Of a stretch of 64,000 bases of DNA, positions 1-7,897 are shown piece by piece. The translations under genes were made by a program, and so were the position numbers. How positions within the stretch are numbered: the first letter of the stretch is position 1; every line of letters begins with the position of its first letter. Below the pieces are notes generated by a model, which was not told the DNA's origin, ran no database searches, and worked only from the letters and a program-made list of their open reading frames with translations. This DNA is from Chryseobacterium aquaeductus (GTDB lineage: Bacteria; Bacteroidota; Bacteroidia; Flavobacteriales; Weeksellaceae), in contig NZ_CAJIMS010000001.1 of the NCBI RefSeq assembly GCF_905175375.1, positions 1,550,001 through 1,614,000 on the forward strand. The letters are read 5' to 3'.

Positions 1-219
1 AGCCATTCTGGCATCTGTTTCAGACATTCCTTTTCCGTTATCAACTACTTGTATGAGGTTTTTCCCGGCATCTCTTATGATCAGTTCTACTTTTGAAGCT
101 CCCGCATCAATAGCATTTTCCAACAGTTCTTTTACTATCGAAGCTGGTCTTTGCACCACTTCACCTGCTGCAATTTGGTTGGCTACATGATCTGGTAAAA
201 GCTGAATAATATCTGACAT
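1..219 (-). CDS. mutL: DNA mismatch repair protein MutL, N-terminal part (cut by window edge)
   Basis: MutL is the GHKL ATPase that couples MutS mismatch recognition to strand excision. Only the first 73 codons are in the window. They read [20 protein letters not shown], followed by the [11 protein letters not shown] box (ATP-binding motif I with its catalytic Glu and Mg-binding Asn) and then the D-NGKGM box (motif II). These are the hallmark MutL/HSP90/histidine-kinase fold motifs, and the [12 protein letters not shown] stretch is specific to MutL. The ATG at 217-219 gives the usual MutL amino terminus. A TATTTTTG promoter box lies 18 bases upstream. The remainder of the gene is outside the window. 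Confidence 0.95.
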   Translation of the reverse strand, partial: MSDIIQLLPDHVANQIAAGEVVQRPASIVKELLENAIDAGASKVELIIRDAGKNLIQVVDNGKGMSETDARMA

Positions 220-237
220 AAAATGATAATGAACTTA

Positions 238-245
238 CAAAAATA
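238..245 (-). promoter_or_regulatory. Putative -7 promoter box for mutL
   Basis: On the minus strand this reads TATTTTTG, which matches the Bacteroidota sigma-A -7 consensus TAnnTTTG, 18 bases before the mutL ATG. I see no convincing TTG -33 element at 17-20 bases, so the assignment rests on the -7 box and its position. Confidence 0.45.
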
Positions 246-484
246 GTCAAAGGAAATAAGATTTAAAATAATTAGGTGATGAATTAAAAATTAAGTCTGA
301 TTAAATTAGTTACATATTTAAAAGGCAAAAAATAATTTTAACGCAAAGTCCGAAGATTTTTATGTGCTAACTGCTTTTAAGGTTAGCAAAGGCGTTTCAC
401 TTAACAAAGACCACAAAGATTTTTACTATTAAAATGGTTTAGGTTTAGAAGCCGGTTTGTAAAGAGTCAGGAAATATGTTTAAG

Positions 485-521
485 CCTAAAAAAAGCCCCC
501 ATTTGTAGAACAAACAGAGGC
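485..521 (-). terminator. Rho-independent terminator of the YoaK-like gene
   Basis: A 12-bp stem (arms 495-506 and 510-521, three G-T wobbles, 3-base loop) is followed on the minus strand by a run of U from about 494 down to 488. It lies about 40 bases past the stop of the minus-strand gene at 564. Confidence 0.65.
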
Positions 522-563
522 CACAAAACTAAAAGTATATACTTATTTGTGCTGTACAATTTA

Positions 564-1412
564 TTAAGTCTCTTCAAAAACAAGTTTAGATTTTTCTTTT
601 CTGGTTTCTTTTACCATCACTTCACCATTACCATGAATTTTATCATACATGAATGCCATCAGGTTAGGTTTGTTATATATCTTGGCATATCTGTAATTGG
701 TTCTGAAGTGTCTGATGTTGATCTTATAAAAATCATATCCTATCACCACGAGCAAGCATAAACTGATTACATAAAACACGCTGAATTCTAATGAATAATA
801 AACCAGTCCTGAAAAAACAGCTCCTAAAACATAAGAAAACATAATGCTTGTCAAAAGTTTGGCTCTAGCAATCAATTCCGGGTTTTTTCTATATTTTCTG
901 TGGGTAAACATAGATGCCAGGATCCCCAAATCTGTGGTCGTACCGGTAAGGTGAGTTGTTTTGACCAAAAAGTTGGAGATACTTGCCGTCAAACCATTTT
1001 GTAAACCAGTTGCGAAAAGCATTAAGGCAACCAAATATTCTGCTTCTTCCAGTGTTTTCTGATAATAAAACTGTCCGTAGAAGCCAACTCCCAATAGACA
1101 TAAGATTTCTAAAACCAAAGGCATCGCGTGAGCAAAATACTTGCTTTTTTTATTGAAATTAATGACAAAAAAGTTTGCCGTAAAACTTCCAAAGAAGAAG
1201 AGGAAGATCCATGCACCTACTATAGCTACCTGGTTCCAGTTTCCTTTGCTTATTTCTGCTGCGAAAACAGCGTAATGTCCTGTGACGTTTGAGGTAAAGG
1301 AAAGAAATATCAATAGAGATGCAATATTTATAGTTCCTGCCGTAAAGGCAGTCAGCGTCCCCAGTCTTATATTATCTCCCAATGTCCTGCTGTTACTATA
1401 ATTTCTTAACAT
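564..1412 (-). CDS. YoaK family (DUF1275) integral membrane protein
   Basis: 282-residue polytopic inner-membrane protein of unknown function. Six hydrophobic segments are visible (about residues 22-42, 60-82, 95-115, 127-145, 190-215 and 217-235), with a charged, Lys-rich tail of about 50 residues. The pattern TAFTAGTINIASLL...SNVTGHYA near the start and TGLQNGLTASISN...TTHLTGTTTDLG in the middle matches the YoaK/DUF1275 family, whose two halves carry repeated 'TG' motifs. The family has no established biochemical role; some annotations suggest transport. It is transcribed in the same direction as the small UspA-like gene upstream, 25 bases away, so the two are probably cotranscribed. Confidence 0.8.
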   Translation of the reverse strand: MLRNYSNSRTLGDNIRLGTLTAFTAGTINIASLLIFLSFTSNVTGHYAVFAAEISKGNWNQVAIVGAWIFLFFFGSFTANFFVINFNKKSKYFAHAMPLVLEILCLLGVGFYGQFYYQKTLEEAEYLVALMLFATGLQNGLTASISNFLVKTTHLTGTTTDLGILASMFTHRKYRKNPELIARAKLLTSIMFSYVLGAVFSGLVYYSLEFSVFYVISLCLLVVIGYDFYKINIRHFRTNYRYAKIYNKPNLMAFMYDKIHGNGEVMVKETRKEKSKLVFEET

Positions 1413-1437
1413 TTTTTTAAATTTTGATGGTTAATTC

Positions 1438-1935
1438 TTAAACCTCAACAAAAACTTCAGCCAATCTGCCTCTTTCGGGCATAAATTGAGGAGCGTCTAT
1501 TTCAATTTCATGTACATTGATGCCTTTTGCCTTTTTGATGTAGGGTGTAAGATCAAATTTTCCTTTGGTATTCTTCTCTTTTAAAGTAGATGCGAAATAT
1601 GCCTCTTCAATATTTTCTGCAATCAAATAATTGTTGAATGCCCTCTGGAAGATTCCCGTGAATACATCGCATACAATCTTATTAACCAAGTGTGGATATT
1701 TGTTTCTAATGATGCCGTATGCATCACAAAATTCTTTTGATCTGATTTTGTTGAAAACCGTTCCTTTGGTAGTGAATAGAAGATCTCTTATAGAATCTCC
1801 CATGTCGTAACCCGATACAAGCAAAATGTTGTATTTTATATCTTCATTCTGAGCATTTTTCTCTTTTAAAACTTTCTTTAATATGTTTAAAGATTCTAGA
1901 GAATAGTCTGTTGCAATTAAAATGGTTTTGATCAT
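1438..1935 (-). CDS. UspA-like (HUP-fold) small protein, function unknown
   Basis: 165-residue soluble protein. The start MIKTILIATDYSLESLNILKKVL is the typical first strand and helix of the universal-stress-protein/HUP fold (strand, then D-S near residues 10-13). The usual ATP-binding G-x2-G-x9-G(S/T) motif near the C terminus is not visible, so it is a divergent or non-nucleotide-binding member. It sits just upstream of the DUF1275 membrane protein gene with 25 bases between, suggesting a two-gene transcript. A TAGTTTTG promoter box occurs on the minus strand at 1972-1979. I cannot assign a biochemical role. Confidence 0.65.
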   Translation of the reverse strand: MIKTILIATDYSLESLNILKKVLKEKNAQNEDIKYNILLVSGYDMGDSIRDLLFTTKGTVFNKIRSKEFCDAYGIIRNKYPHLVNKIVCDVFTGIFQRAFNNYLIAENIEEAYFASTLKEKNTKGKFDLTPYIKKAKGINVHEIEIDAPQFMPERGRLAEVFVEV

Positions 1936-1971
1936 ATCTTAAGATTTTAGTGATTACCTTTTTTGATAATA

Positions 1972-1979
1972 CAAAACTA
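1972..1979 (-). promoter_or_regulatory. Putative -7 promoter box (TAGTTTTG)
   Basis: The minus strand reads TAGTTTTG, matching TAnnTTTG, 36 bases before the ATG of the UspA-like gene. The -33 element is not obvious. Confidence 0.35.
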
Positions 1980-2079
1980 TATCTGTAAGATTAGAAGATC
2001 TTTGGAAAGGTGTTAAAATGTAATTAAAGAGATTAAAATGAGATTAGAATTTCATTTTATAAATTGCTTCTTTTTGAAT

Positions 2080-3489
2080 TTAAGAAGGTTTTTCTTCTTT
2101 CTGAGAAGCGTAGATGGTAGGAAAACGAAGTTGCACGGTGGTTCCTTGGTTTTCATGTGAGCTTACGATTAGTTCGCCATTGTGCATTCTCACAATATTT
2201 CTGGCAAGAGGAAGTCCGATACCGTACCCTTCATAATTCCGGGTGTTGGAAGCTCTGAAGAAAGGATCGTAGATTTTATCCATTTCAGATTCCGGGATGC
2301 CGATTCCGGTGTCTTTTATAATGATGTAAACGTCTGTGTCTGTAGCTCCAAGCGAAACTTTTACCTGCTGGAAATTAGAATATTTGCAACCGTTGTTCAC
2401 AATATTGGCAACTGCAAGATGAAGAAGCTGCTCGTTACCCTGAATTTTCAGTTTCTTCGGGTTGTCTGGCAACATACTGATGTCCAGATAAATATTGTTT
2501 CTAGAATCTATTTTTCTGATCGTTTCTATCACATCCCAAAGCAACTGGTCGATTCTTACTTTATCGATCTTCTGAATTTTACCGTCAAAACCTGTTTGGG
2601 CAATGATCAAAAGAGCCTTTATTTTTTTATCGAGTTTTTCGGCTTCATCAAGAATGATCTCTAAAGTCTCCTTATATTCATCGGCTGTTCTGTTGATAGA
2701 AAGAGCCACGTCGGCTTCACCCATAATGGATGTGAGTGGCGTTCTGAGCTCGTGAGAAACGTTTCCGATCAAATGATTTTGAGTTTCAAACGAAGTTTCT
2801 ATTCTGGTCAACATCGTGTTAAAAGTATCAACTAATTCGTTGAGTTCTTTGTTGTCTGGTTGAGGTTCTAATCTCAAATGCAGATTTTCAGAACTGATTT
2901 GCTTTACTTTTCCGGTGATTTTAAGAATAGGTTTGAATAAAGTTTTAGACAGATAAAAAGAAAAAATCATACTGAAGAAGATCGAAAGCACCATGCAGGT
3001 GATGATTGTTCTTTTCAGAAACCCAAGATAGTAGATCACATAATGATTTTGTGCAGACGCAATGGCAATGTATTCTTTATTTTTAAACTTAAATGACTGA
3101 CCAATATAATAGAATTCTTTGTCATTGTAATTGGCTTCCCCTTTTCGGATGATATTTTTGAAAAAAGAATCCGGAATATGTACTTCTTTGGAGATGTTTT
3201 TAAAATTTGAATCTGTGGGAACTGCAAAAACGTAATCGCGTTCCATAGGAAGTTCTTCATCGTTTAGACTATTGAGAATATGATTTTCGGGAAGATCAAG
3301 ATGTTCTTTACTTTTCTCGATCTGCACAATCGTAGTCGTTCGTATTTTTAATAATTCATAAAACCTCTGATGCGAAAAATTAACAATCGAATAATAAACC
3401 AAACCACCAAAAAGTGAGATGACCGTTATAAAAACGCCCATCAAAAGCACCATCGTTTTGGTCTGATTGGTCATCACTTTGTTAGGCAT
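2080..3489 (-). CDS. Two-component sensor histidine kinase
   Basis: 469-residue membrane sensor kinase, partner of the response regulator gene immediately upstream. An N-terminal membrane helix (about residues 13-35) and a second one (about 155-180) bracket a periplasmic sensing region of about 120 residues with no recognised ligand fold. A HAMP linker follows (SKTLFKPILKITGKVKQIS). The kinase core shows every box: H-box HELRTPLTS with the phospho-accepting His, N-box NIVNNGCKYS, G1 DTGIGIPES and G2 GYGIGLPLARN. The regulator stop and the kinase start are only 3 bases apart, so the two form an operon. The signal sensed is unknown. Confidence 0.92.
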   Translation of the reverse strand: MPNKVMTNQTKTMVLLMGVFITVISLFGGLVYYSIVNFSHQRFYELLKIRTTTIVQIEKSKEHLDLPENHILNSLNDEELPMERDYVFAVPTDSNFKNISKEVHIPDSFFKNIIRKGEANYNDKEFYYIGQSFKFKNKEYIAIASAQNHYVIYYLGFLKRTIITCMVLSIFFSMIFSFYLSKTLFKPILKITGKVKQISSENLHLRLEPQPDNKELNELVDTFNTMLTRIETSFETQNHLIGNVSHELRTPLTSIMGEADVALSINRTADEYKETLEIILDEAEKLDKKIKALLIIAQTGFDGKIQKIDKVRIDQLLWDVIETIRKIDSRNNIYLDISMLPDNPKKLKIQGNEQLLHLAVANIVNNGCKYSNFQQVKVSLGATDTDVYIIIKDTGIGIPESEMDKIYDPFFRASNTRNYEGYGIGLPLARNIVRMHNGELIVSSHENQGTTVQLRFPTIYASQKEEKPS

Positions 3490-3492
3490 TTT

Positions 3493-4200
3493 CTATGGTT
3501 TTTTTAACACATAACCCATTCCGATTACCGTGTGGATGAGTTTTTTATCATCCTGATTATCAATTTTTTTCCTTAAATAATTTACATAAACATCTACAAC
3601 ATTGGTTCCCAGCTCATAATTTACACCCCAAACGGCATCCAGAATTTCGGCTCTTGAGATTACTTTCTCAGGATTGTTGAGAAAATACATCAAAAGTTTA
3701 TATTCGGTAGAAGTAAGAGAAATCTCTTCTCCGCCGCGTGTCACTTTTTTGGTGTAGTCATTTACTTTTAGATCTGAAAACTGGAAAAGATATTCATTAA
3801 ATGTTTCATCTTCAGAAACTTCTGTGGTTGAAACAGGAACGCTTCTTCTCAATAATGATTTTACACGAGCCACCAATTCTATAAACTTAAAAGGTTTCAC
3901 CAAATAATCATCACCGCCGTTTTCCAGCCCGAGGACGATATTTTCTGAACTTCCTAATGCCGTTAAAAACAAGATAGGAACGTGTTTGTTGGTTTTTCTA
4001 ATTTCTTTACAAACATCCAACCCATTCATCTCGGGAAGCATAATATCTAGAATGACCAGATCAAAATCATTTTCCTGTACCAGACTTACACCTGTACGTC
4101 CGTCAAAAGCTACCGAAACTTCATATCCTTTTTCCTGCAGTCCTTTTTTTATAAAAGAAACTACGCTGGTCTCATCTTCGATTAGAACAATTTTTTTCAT
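3493..4200 (-). CDS. OmpR/PhoB-type response regulator
   Basis: 235-residue DNA-binding regulator. The N-terminal receiver domain has the acidic pair at residues 8-9, the phospho-acceptor Asp in VILDIMLPEMNG (about residue 53), the conserved Thr/Ala switch region FLTALGS and Lys in YLVKPF (about residue 102). The C-terminal winged helix ends with VVDVYVNYLRKKID and GMGYVLKKP, the canonical OmpR family tail. It is the first gene of the operon with the histidine kinase. A TATTTTTG promoter box lies just upstream at 4217-4224. Confidence 0.93.
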   Translation of the reverse strand: MKKIVLIEDETSVVSFIKKGLQEKGYEVSVAFDGRTGVSLVQENDFDLVILDIMLPEMNGLDVCKEIRKTNKHVPILFLTALGSSENIVLGLENGGDDYLVKPFKFIELVARVKSLLRRSVPVSTTEVSEDETFNEYLFQFSDLKVNDYTKKVTRGGEEISLTSTEYKLLMYFLNNPEKVISRAEILDAVWGVNYELGTNVVDVYVNYLRKKIDNQDDKKLIHTVIGMGYVLKKP

Positions 4201-4216
4201 ATAGTAACGAATTTCA

Positions 4217-4224
4217 CAAAAATA
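4217..4224 (-). promoter_or_regulatory. Putative -7 box of the two-component operon
   Basis: The minus strand reads TATTTTTG 16 bases before the response regulator ATG, matching TAnnTTTG and giving a short leader of about 10 nt. Confidence 0.45.
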
Positions 4225-4567
4225 GGGAAAAGAATATTAATGAGGATAAGCTAGATTTGAGTTATTTAGATAGTTTTAAAAGTTAAAAAGTATTCAAGTT
4301 TTAGAGCCATGTTAAATTTTCATACCATTTTATTAAAATAAAAAACAGAGTCTTTGTCATTCCGGCGGAATCTAAACAAATCTTTAAATTACTGTATTAA
4401 ATACTATAACTCCTAAAAGTTAAAATTAAAAGAATAAATATTTTTTTGTAATTCATGTGAAATTAAAAGTTATATATAATTTTACTTACTTAAATATAGC
4501 AATTAAAAAAACTGCGTAATACAAATAATACTTTGCTTCTATAATAAACAACCCGAGGCGAGTCTAA
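4225..4567. other. Gene-free AT-rich stretch with a GTCATTCCGG word
   Basis: No coding frame is supported. The sequence is very A/T-rich. At about 4357-4374 it contains GTCATTCCGGCGGAATC, a word that resembles short dispersed repeats starting GTCATTCCG common between genes in Bacteroidota. Nothing else stands out. Confidence 0.3.
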
Positions 4568-4675
4568 TCAAGTAGATTTTTTACCAATCACAGCAAACAT
4601 CCGGAAAATGGTAAAGCCTTAAAAGATGTTACTGAAAGAATCATTAATAATCATGCGGGATTAGAAGATGAGTAA
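4568..4675 (+). pseudogene. Possible 3' remnant of an unidentified gene
   Basis: An open stretch of 35 codons with a clearly soluble, charged composition ends at TAA 4673-4675. It includes the run NHSKHPENGKALKDVTER and ends with NNHAGLEDE. It has no start codon and is preceded in frame by a stop at 4565-4567. The composition looks like a real protein tail rather than random AT-rich DNA, and the surrounding 500 bases have no gene, so a decayed gene is plausible. I do not recognise the family. Confidence 0.25.
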
Positions 4676-4712
4676 AATAAAAAAAAGCGAAGATTTCTCT
4701 CCGCTTCAATTT

Positions 4713-5270
4713 TTATTCTGAATCTTTCAACATTCCTAGTTCACCGAAATGTTTTTTGAATTTTTGAATTTTTGGACCGACTACCGCGCTGCAGTAAGGT
4801 TGATTAGGATTTACATTATAATATCCTTGATGATATTGTTCTGCTGCCCAGAATTTTTCAAATGGTGCTAATTCTGTCACATATTTTCCGCCCCATTTTT
4901 CTGTCGCCTCAGATTCTTTGATAGAATTTTCTGCTCTTTGTTTTTCAGAATCATCTTTATAGAAAATTACCGAACGATATTGAGTTCCGATGTCATTTCC
5001 TTGTCTGTTTAGCTGAGTAGGATCGTGAAGGAAGAAAAAAACATCCATCAGTTGATCGTAAGAAATGATTACCGGATCATAAGTAATTTGCACCACTTCT
5101 GCGTGTCCTGTTCCTCCTGTGCAGATTTCTTCATAAGTCGGATTATCTTTATGACCACCAGAATATCCGGAAATTGCAGATTCTACACCTTTCAACATAT
5201 TAAAACAGCTTTCTACACACCAGAAACATCCACCTCCAAAAGTGATTTGCTGTACATTATTTTTATCCAT
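4713..5270 (-). CDS. msrA: Peptide-methionine (S)-S-oxide reductase MsrA
   Basis: MsrA reduces methionine-S-sulfoxide in oxidised proteins using thioredoxin-recycled cysteines. The catalytic motif GGCFWCVE is at about residues 12-19, followed by the substrate-binding region SAISGYSGG and later GTQYRSVIF and QYHQGY(Y), all diagnostic of the family. The product is 185 residues, a normal length for a stand-alone MsrA without an MsrB domain. I start at the ATG at 5268-5270; an in-frame TTG two codons upstream (5274-5276) is less likely. It appears to be monocistronic. Confidence 0.95.
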   Translation of the reverse strand: MDKNNVQQITFGGGCFWCVESCFNMLKGVESAISGYSGGHKDNPTYEEICTGGTGHAEVVQITYDPVIISYDQLMDVFFFLHDPTQLNRQGNDIGTQYRSVIFYKDDSEKQRAENSIKESEATEKWGGKYVTELAPFEKFWAAEQYHQGYYNVNPNQPYCSAVVGPKIQKFKKHFGELGMLKDSE

Positions 5271-5445
5271 GTTCAAAATTGATTTTATGTTTAAATTAGT
5301 TTCATTTCAACTTATTTAAAGTTGATGAAAAACTGATCAAAAGTAAGAAAAAATTGAGCCAAAAATGAAGTATAACAAGGTTTATCACAAATTACACTTA
5401 TAGATTTCACAAATAATCACCAATGAATTTGATTTAATTATTAAA

Positions 5446-5475
5446 CAAAAAAAGCATCCTCAAAAGAGAATGCTT
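5446..5475 (-). terminator. Terminator of the ROK kinase gene
   Basis: The hairpin arms 5452-5461 and 5466-5475 pair with one mismatch around a 4-base loop. On the minus strand the hairpin is followed by seven or more U. It lies 23 bases beyond the stop of the kinase gene. Confidence 0.8.
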
Positions 5476-5497
5476 AATATATTTTATTTGCTTGAAT

Positions 5498-6466
5498 TTA
5501 TTTTTCCCAAACCAAAGCACTTGCTCCTAAAATTGCTGCGTCAGCTTCGTCCAATTCGCTGAAAACCAATCTTACTTTGTTTCTGAAAATAGGCAAAAGG
5601 TTTCTTTCCATGTGAAGTTTTGCAGGTTTCAGGATAAAATCTCCTGCTTTAATTACTCCGCCGAAAAGTAAAATAGCTTCCGGTGAAGAAAACATCACAA
5701 AGTTGGCTAAAGCTTCACCCAATTTCTGACCTGTATATCTGAAAACCTCGATGGCTACGGGATCTCCTTTCACAGCACATTCGTGTACGGTTTTAGAATT
5801 TATGGCATCTTCCGGATATTGATTAAGCATAGAATCTGGAAATTCTGCCCTCATTTTCTTGGCAGTTATAGTAATTCCTGTTGCAGATGCGTAAGACTCC
5901 AGACTTCCTTCAGAACCTGTGCTCCAATGTTTTCTACCGCCAGGTTTTACGATGGTATGACCAAGTTCTCCGGCAAAGCCGTCATGTCCGTAGATGAGGT
6001 GACCAGCGGAAACTATGCCGCTTCCGACACCTGTTCCCAAAGTAATCATGATAAAATCTTTCATGCCTCTGGCAGCGCCATACATCATTTCGCCAAGGGC
6101 TGCAGCGTTTGCATCGTTGGTCATTTTGCAAGGCTGACCGAATTTTTCAGACATCAAATCTGCAAATTGAATAACGCCTTTCCAAGGAAGGTTTGGCGCC
6201 TGCTCTATAGTTCCGCTGTAGTAGTTGGCGTTGGGCGCGCCCACACCGATACCTTCAATCTTTTTTCCTGTACCATGTTCTTCAATTAATGGCTGGATTT
6301 TTTCATGAAGCGCATCTATAAATTCTTCAGGCGTAGCATACTCATCGGTTGGTAGAGAACCTTTCGCTAAAATTTCACCTCTGTGATTTACTAAACCGAA
6401 TTTTGTGTTTGTTCCACCAATATCGATACCTAATGCAACCTGTTTTGACAAATCTACTACTGACAT
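5498..6466 (-). CDS. ROK family sugar kinase (glucokinase-like)
   Basis: 322-residue ATP-dependent hexose kinase of the ROK family, predicted to phosphorylate glucose or a related sugar. Motifs in order: phosphate-1 site ALGIDIGGTNTKFGLV, the GVGAPN and NLPWKGV sugar-binding segments, NDANAAALGE with the catalytic Asp, the phosphate-2/adenosine loop TLGTGVGSG, and GELGH with the sugar-contacting Glu and His. The following loop, where most ROK proteins bind zinc through C-x-CG-x2-GC-x-E, here reads RKHWSTGSEGSLE with no cysteines at all. The gene stands alone, with its own terminator. The exact sugar cannot be told from sequence. Confidence 0.85.
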   Translation of the reverse strand: MSVVDLSKQVALGIDIGGTNTKFGLVNHRGEILAKGSLPTDEYATPEEFIDALHEKIQPLIEEHGTGKKIEGIGVGAPNANYYSGTIEQAPNLPWKGVIQFADLMSEKFGQPCKMTNDANAAALGEMMYGAARGMKDFIMITLGTGVGSGIVSAGHLIYGHDGFAGELGHTIVKPGGRKHWSTGSEGSLESYASATGITITAKKMRAEFPDSMLNQYPEDAINSKTVHECAVKGDPVAIEVFRYTGQKLGEALANFVMFSSPEAILLFGGVIKAGDFILKPAKLHMERNLLPIFRNKVRLVFSELDEADAAILGASALVWEK

Positions 6467-6551
6467 TTTATTATTGTATAATTTCGAGGCAATAAATTTA
6501 TAAAAAAGATTGTATTAATAATGATTTAACTTAAGTTTTATTTTAAAATAA

Positions 6552-7760
6552 TCAAACGGCTTTTTTGAGTTTTTTTCTTCGTCCCCACCAGATCATAAAT
6601 CCGGTAACAGGAAGTGAAGCGCAGATTATACTCACAATAAATGCGATAATCTTTGTTGGCAAGCCTAAAATTGACCCAACGTGAACGTCATAATTGGCAG
6701 CCACTGCTTTTTCACCAAGATCTTTATCTTCATGATCGCGGGTATGCAATAGTTCGCCGGAGTTTTCATCAAAAATTAAACTGCTGTTCTTATGGTAAGA
6801 GTAGGAGAGATGTTTTACGAATACAGAAAAATTCGGGTGCTCGTGATCATCCATGTGAGGATGTCCCAAATCGACTGAAAACCCGTAAGAGTTAGGATAT
6901 TTTGTCTGAACTGTATTAATGACCTTGTCTAAAGTGGTTTCGTTTCTTGCTTCAATCGGAGCCTTTGTTGTAATATGTGAAAAGTCCGGGAAAACTGTGT
7001 TTCCGCCAGAAAAAACGACATACATCATTGCCTGAACGACAAGAAAAGCATAAAACAAACCTGTGATTGAAAAAATCAAGGCAAAAATAGAAGCGTAAAA
7101 TCCTAGTACATTATGAAGATCATAGTTTTTTCTTTTCCAGCTTTTGATATTTTTCCATTTGAATGAGAAACGCTGTTTTCTAGCAGCTTTATTCTTTGGC
7201 CACCAAAGTATAATCCCTGAAATCAACATAATTATGAAGATGATTACCGGAATTCCCACCACATATTTTCCCCAGTCTTGCTTTAACAGAAAACTCCAGT
7301 GAATTGTTTTTACAATCTGAAAGAAGCCGTTTTTCTCATCATATACTCGTAAAACTTTTCCGTCATAAGGATTTACGTAAGCTAATTTGTAGATAGGAAA
7401 TTCATCAAAATAGTTCCAGGCCTCGGTGTTGTGCTCGTACCAATAAAACTGATAAGACATTTTTTTATCGATAGGAACATTCACCCAATGAATCTTGAAT
7501 TTTTCCTGAAGCTGAGCATCAACGGATTTTTCTAACACACGAATTGGCAGAATCTGTTTCTGAGCAATATTCTGTTCGTTGTGATAGATGACATCTTTTC
7601 TTGTAAAGTTTTCAATTTCATCTTTAAAGACATACAAAGCTCCGGTTACAGAGACGATGAAAATGATCAAACCAATTGATAAACCGAACCAAAGGTGCAG
7701 TTTGCCTGTCCATTTTTTAAAGAGGCTTGGTTTCTTTTTGTGGTGATGTTTTTTTCTCAT
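6552..7760 (-). CDS. PepSY-associated transmembrane protein (iron-regulated membrane protein family)
   Basis: 402-residue inner-membrane protein of the PepSY_TM family. A Lys/His-rich N terminus (MRKKHHHKKK) precedes helix 1 (WFGLSIGLIIFIVSVTGALY), a large periplasmic PepSY region, two central membrane segments (about residues 165-187 and 217-245), a second periplasmic region and a C-terminal helix near SIICASLPVTGFMIWWG. Relatives are found beside siderophore receptors and are thought to act in inner-membrane ferrisiderophore reduction or uptake. Here it lies directly downstream of a TonB siderophore receptor but after that gene's terminator, with its own TATATTTG box and a Fur-box-like palindrome, so co-regulation by iron is inferred. 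Confidence 0.85.
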   Translation of the reverse strand: MRKKHHHKKKPSLFKKWTGKLHLWFGLSIGLIIFIVSVTGALYVFKDEIENFTRKDVIYHNEQNIAQKQILPIRVLEKSVDAQLQEKFKIHWVNVPIDKKMSYQFYWYEHNTEAWNYFDEFPIYKLAYVNPYDGKVLRVYDEKNGFFQIVKTIHWSFLLKQDWGKYVVGIPVIIFIIMLISGIILWWPKNKAARKQRFSFKWKNIKSWKRKNYDLHNVLGFYASIFALIFSITGLFYAFLVVQAMMYVVFSGGNTVFPDFSHITTKAPIEARNETTLDKVINTVQTKYPNSYGFSVDLGHPHMDDHEHPNFSVFVKHLSYSYHKNSSLIFDENSGELLHTRDHEDKDLGEKAVAANYDVHVGSILGLPTKIIAFIVSIICASLPVTGFMIWWGRRKKLKKAV

Positions 7761-7778
7761 GAAGTTTCAAACGTGATG

Positions 7779-7786
7779 CAAATATA
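7779..7786 (-). promoter_or_regulatory. Putative -7 box of the PepSY gene
   Basis: The minus strand reads TATATTTG, 18 bases before the PepSY ATG. The same octamer precedes the siderophore receptor gene at 10067-10074. Confidence 0.5.
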
Positions 7787-7798
7787 TAGCTTTCTCTT

Positions 7799-7817
7799 TT
7801 TATTTAGATTAAATACA
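7799..7817. promoter_or_regulatory. Fur-box-like imperfect palindrome upstream of the PepSY gene
   Basis: A 9-1-9 palindrome centred on 7808, 7 of 9 pairs matching, with a TATTTAGATTAAATA core. It lies 12 bases upstream of the -7 box, almost the same placement as the perfect palindrome in front of the receptor gene. Its role as a Fur operator is inferred. Confidence 0.35.
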
Positions 7818-7842
7818 ATTAACGAAATTAATGTTTAGCCTA

Positions 7843-7879
7843 ATAAAATCTGCCAAACTACTCACGCAGTTTGGCAGAT
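7843..7879 (-). terminator. Terminator of the siderophore receptor gene
   Basis: Perfect 12-bp stem ATCTGCCAAACT/AGTTTGGCAGAT (arms 7848-7859 and 7868-7879) with an 8-base loop, followed by UUUUAUU on the minus strand. It lies 19 bases past the receptor stop codon. Confidence 0.85.
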
Positions 7880-7897
7880 CGATTATTTGAAATTTTA

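Larger units (their letters stand above)
220..563. other. Gene-free stretch with degenerate CAAAG-rich intergenic repeat
   Basis: No reading frame here looks coding. Between about 335 and 425 the words CGCAAAG, GCAAAGGCG, AACAAAG and CACAAAG recur at roughly 20-30 base intervals, interleaved with GATTTTTA. This resembles the worn, low-complexity intergenic repeats common in Chryseobacterium genomes. The rest holds the mutL promoter and the terminator of the next gene. Confidence 0.4.

Noticed and set aside
2182..2664. 160-codon plus-strand frame opposite the histidine kinase
   Set aside because: It lies wholly inside the kinase gene, whose H, N, G1 and G2 boxes are intact; the opposite product has no recognisable domain.
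5783..6289. 168-codon plus-strand frame opposite the ROK kinase
   Set aside because: Fully covered by a well-supported kinase gene on the minus strand; Cys/Phe-rich product typical of an antisense shadow.
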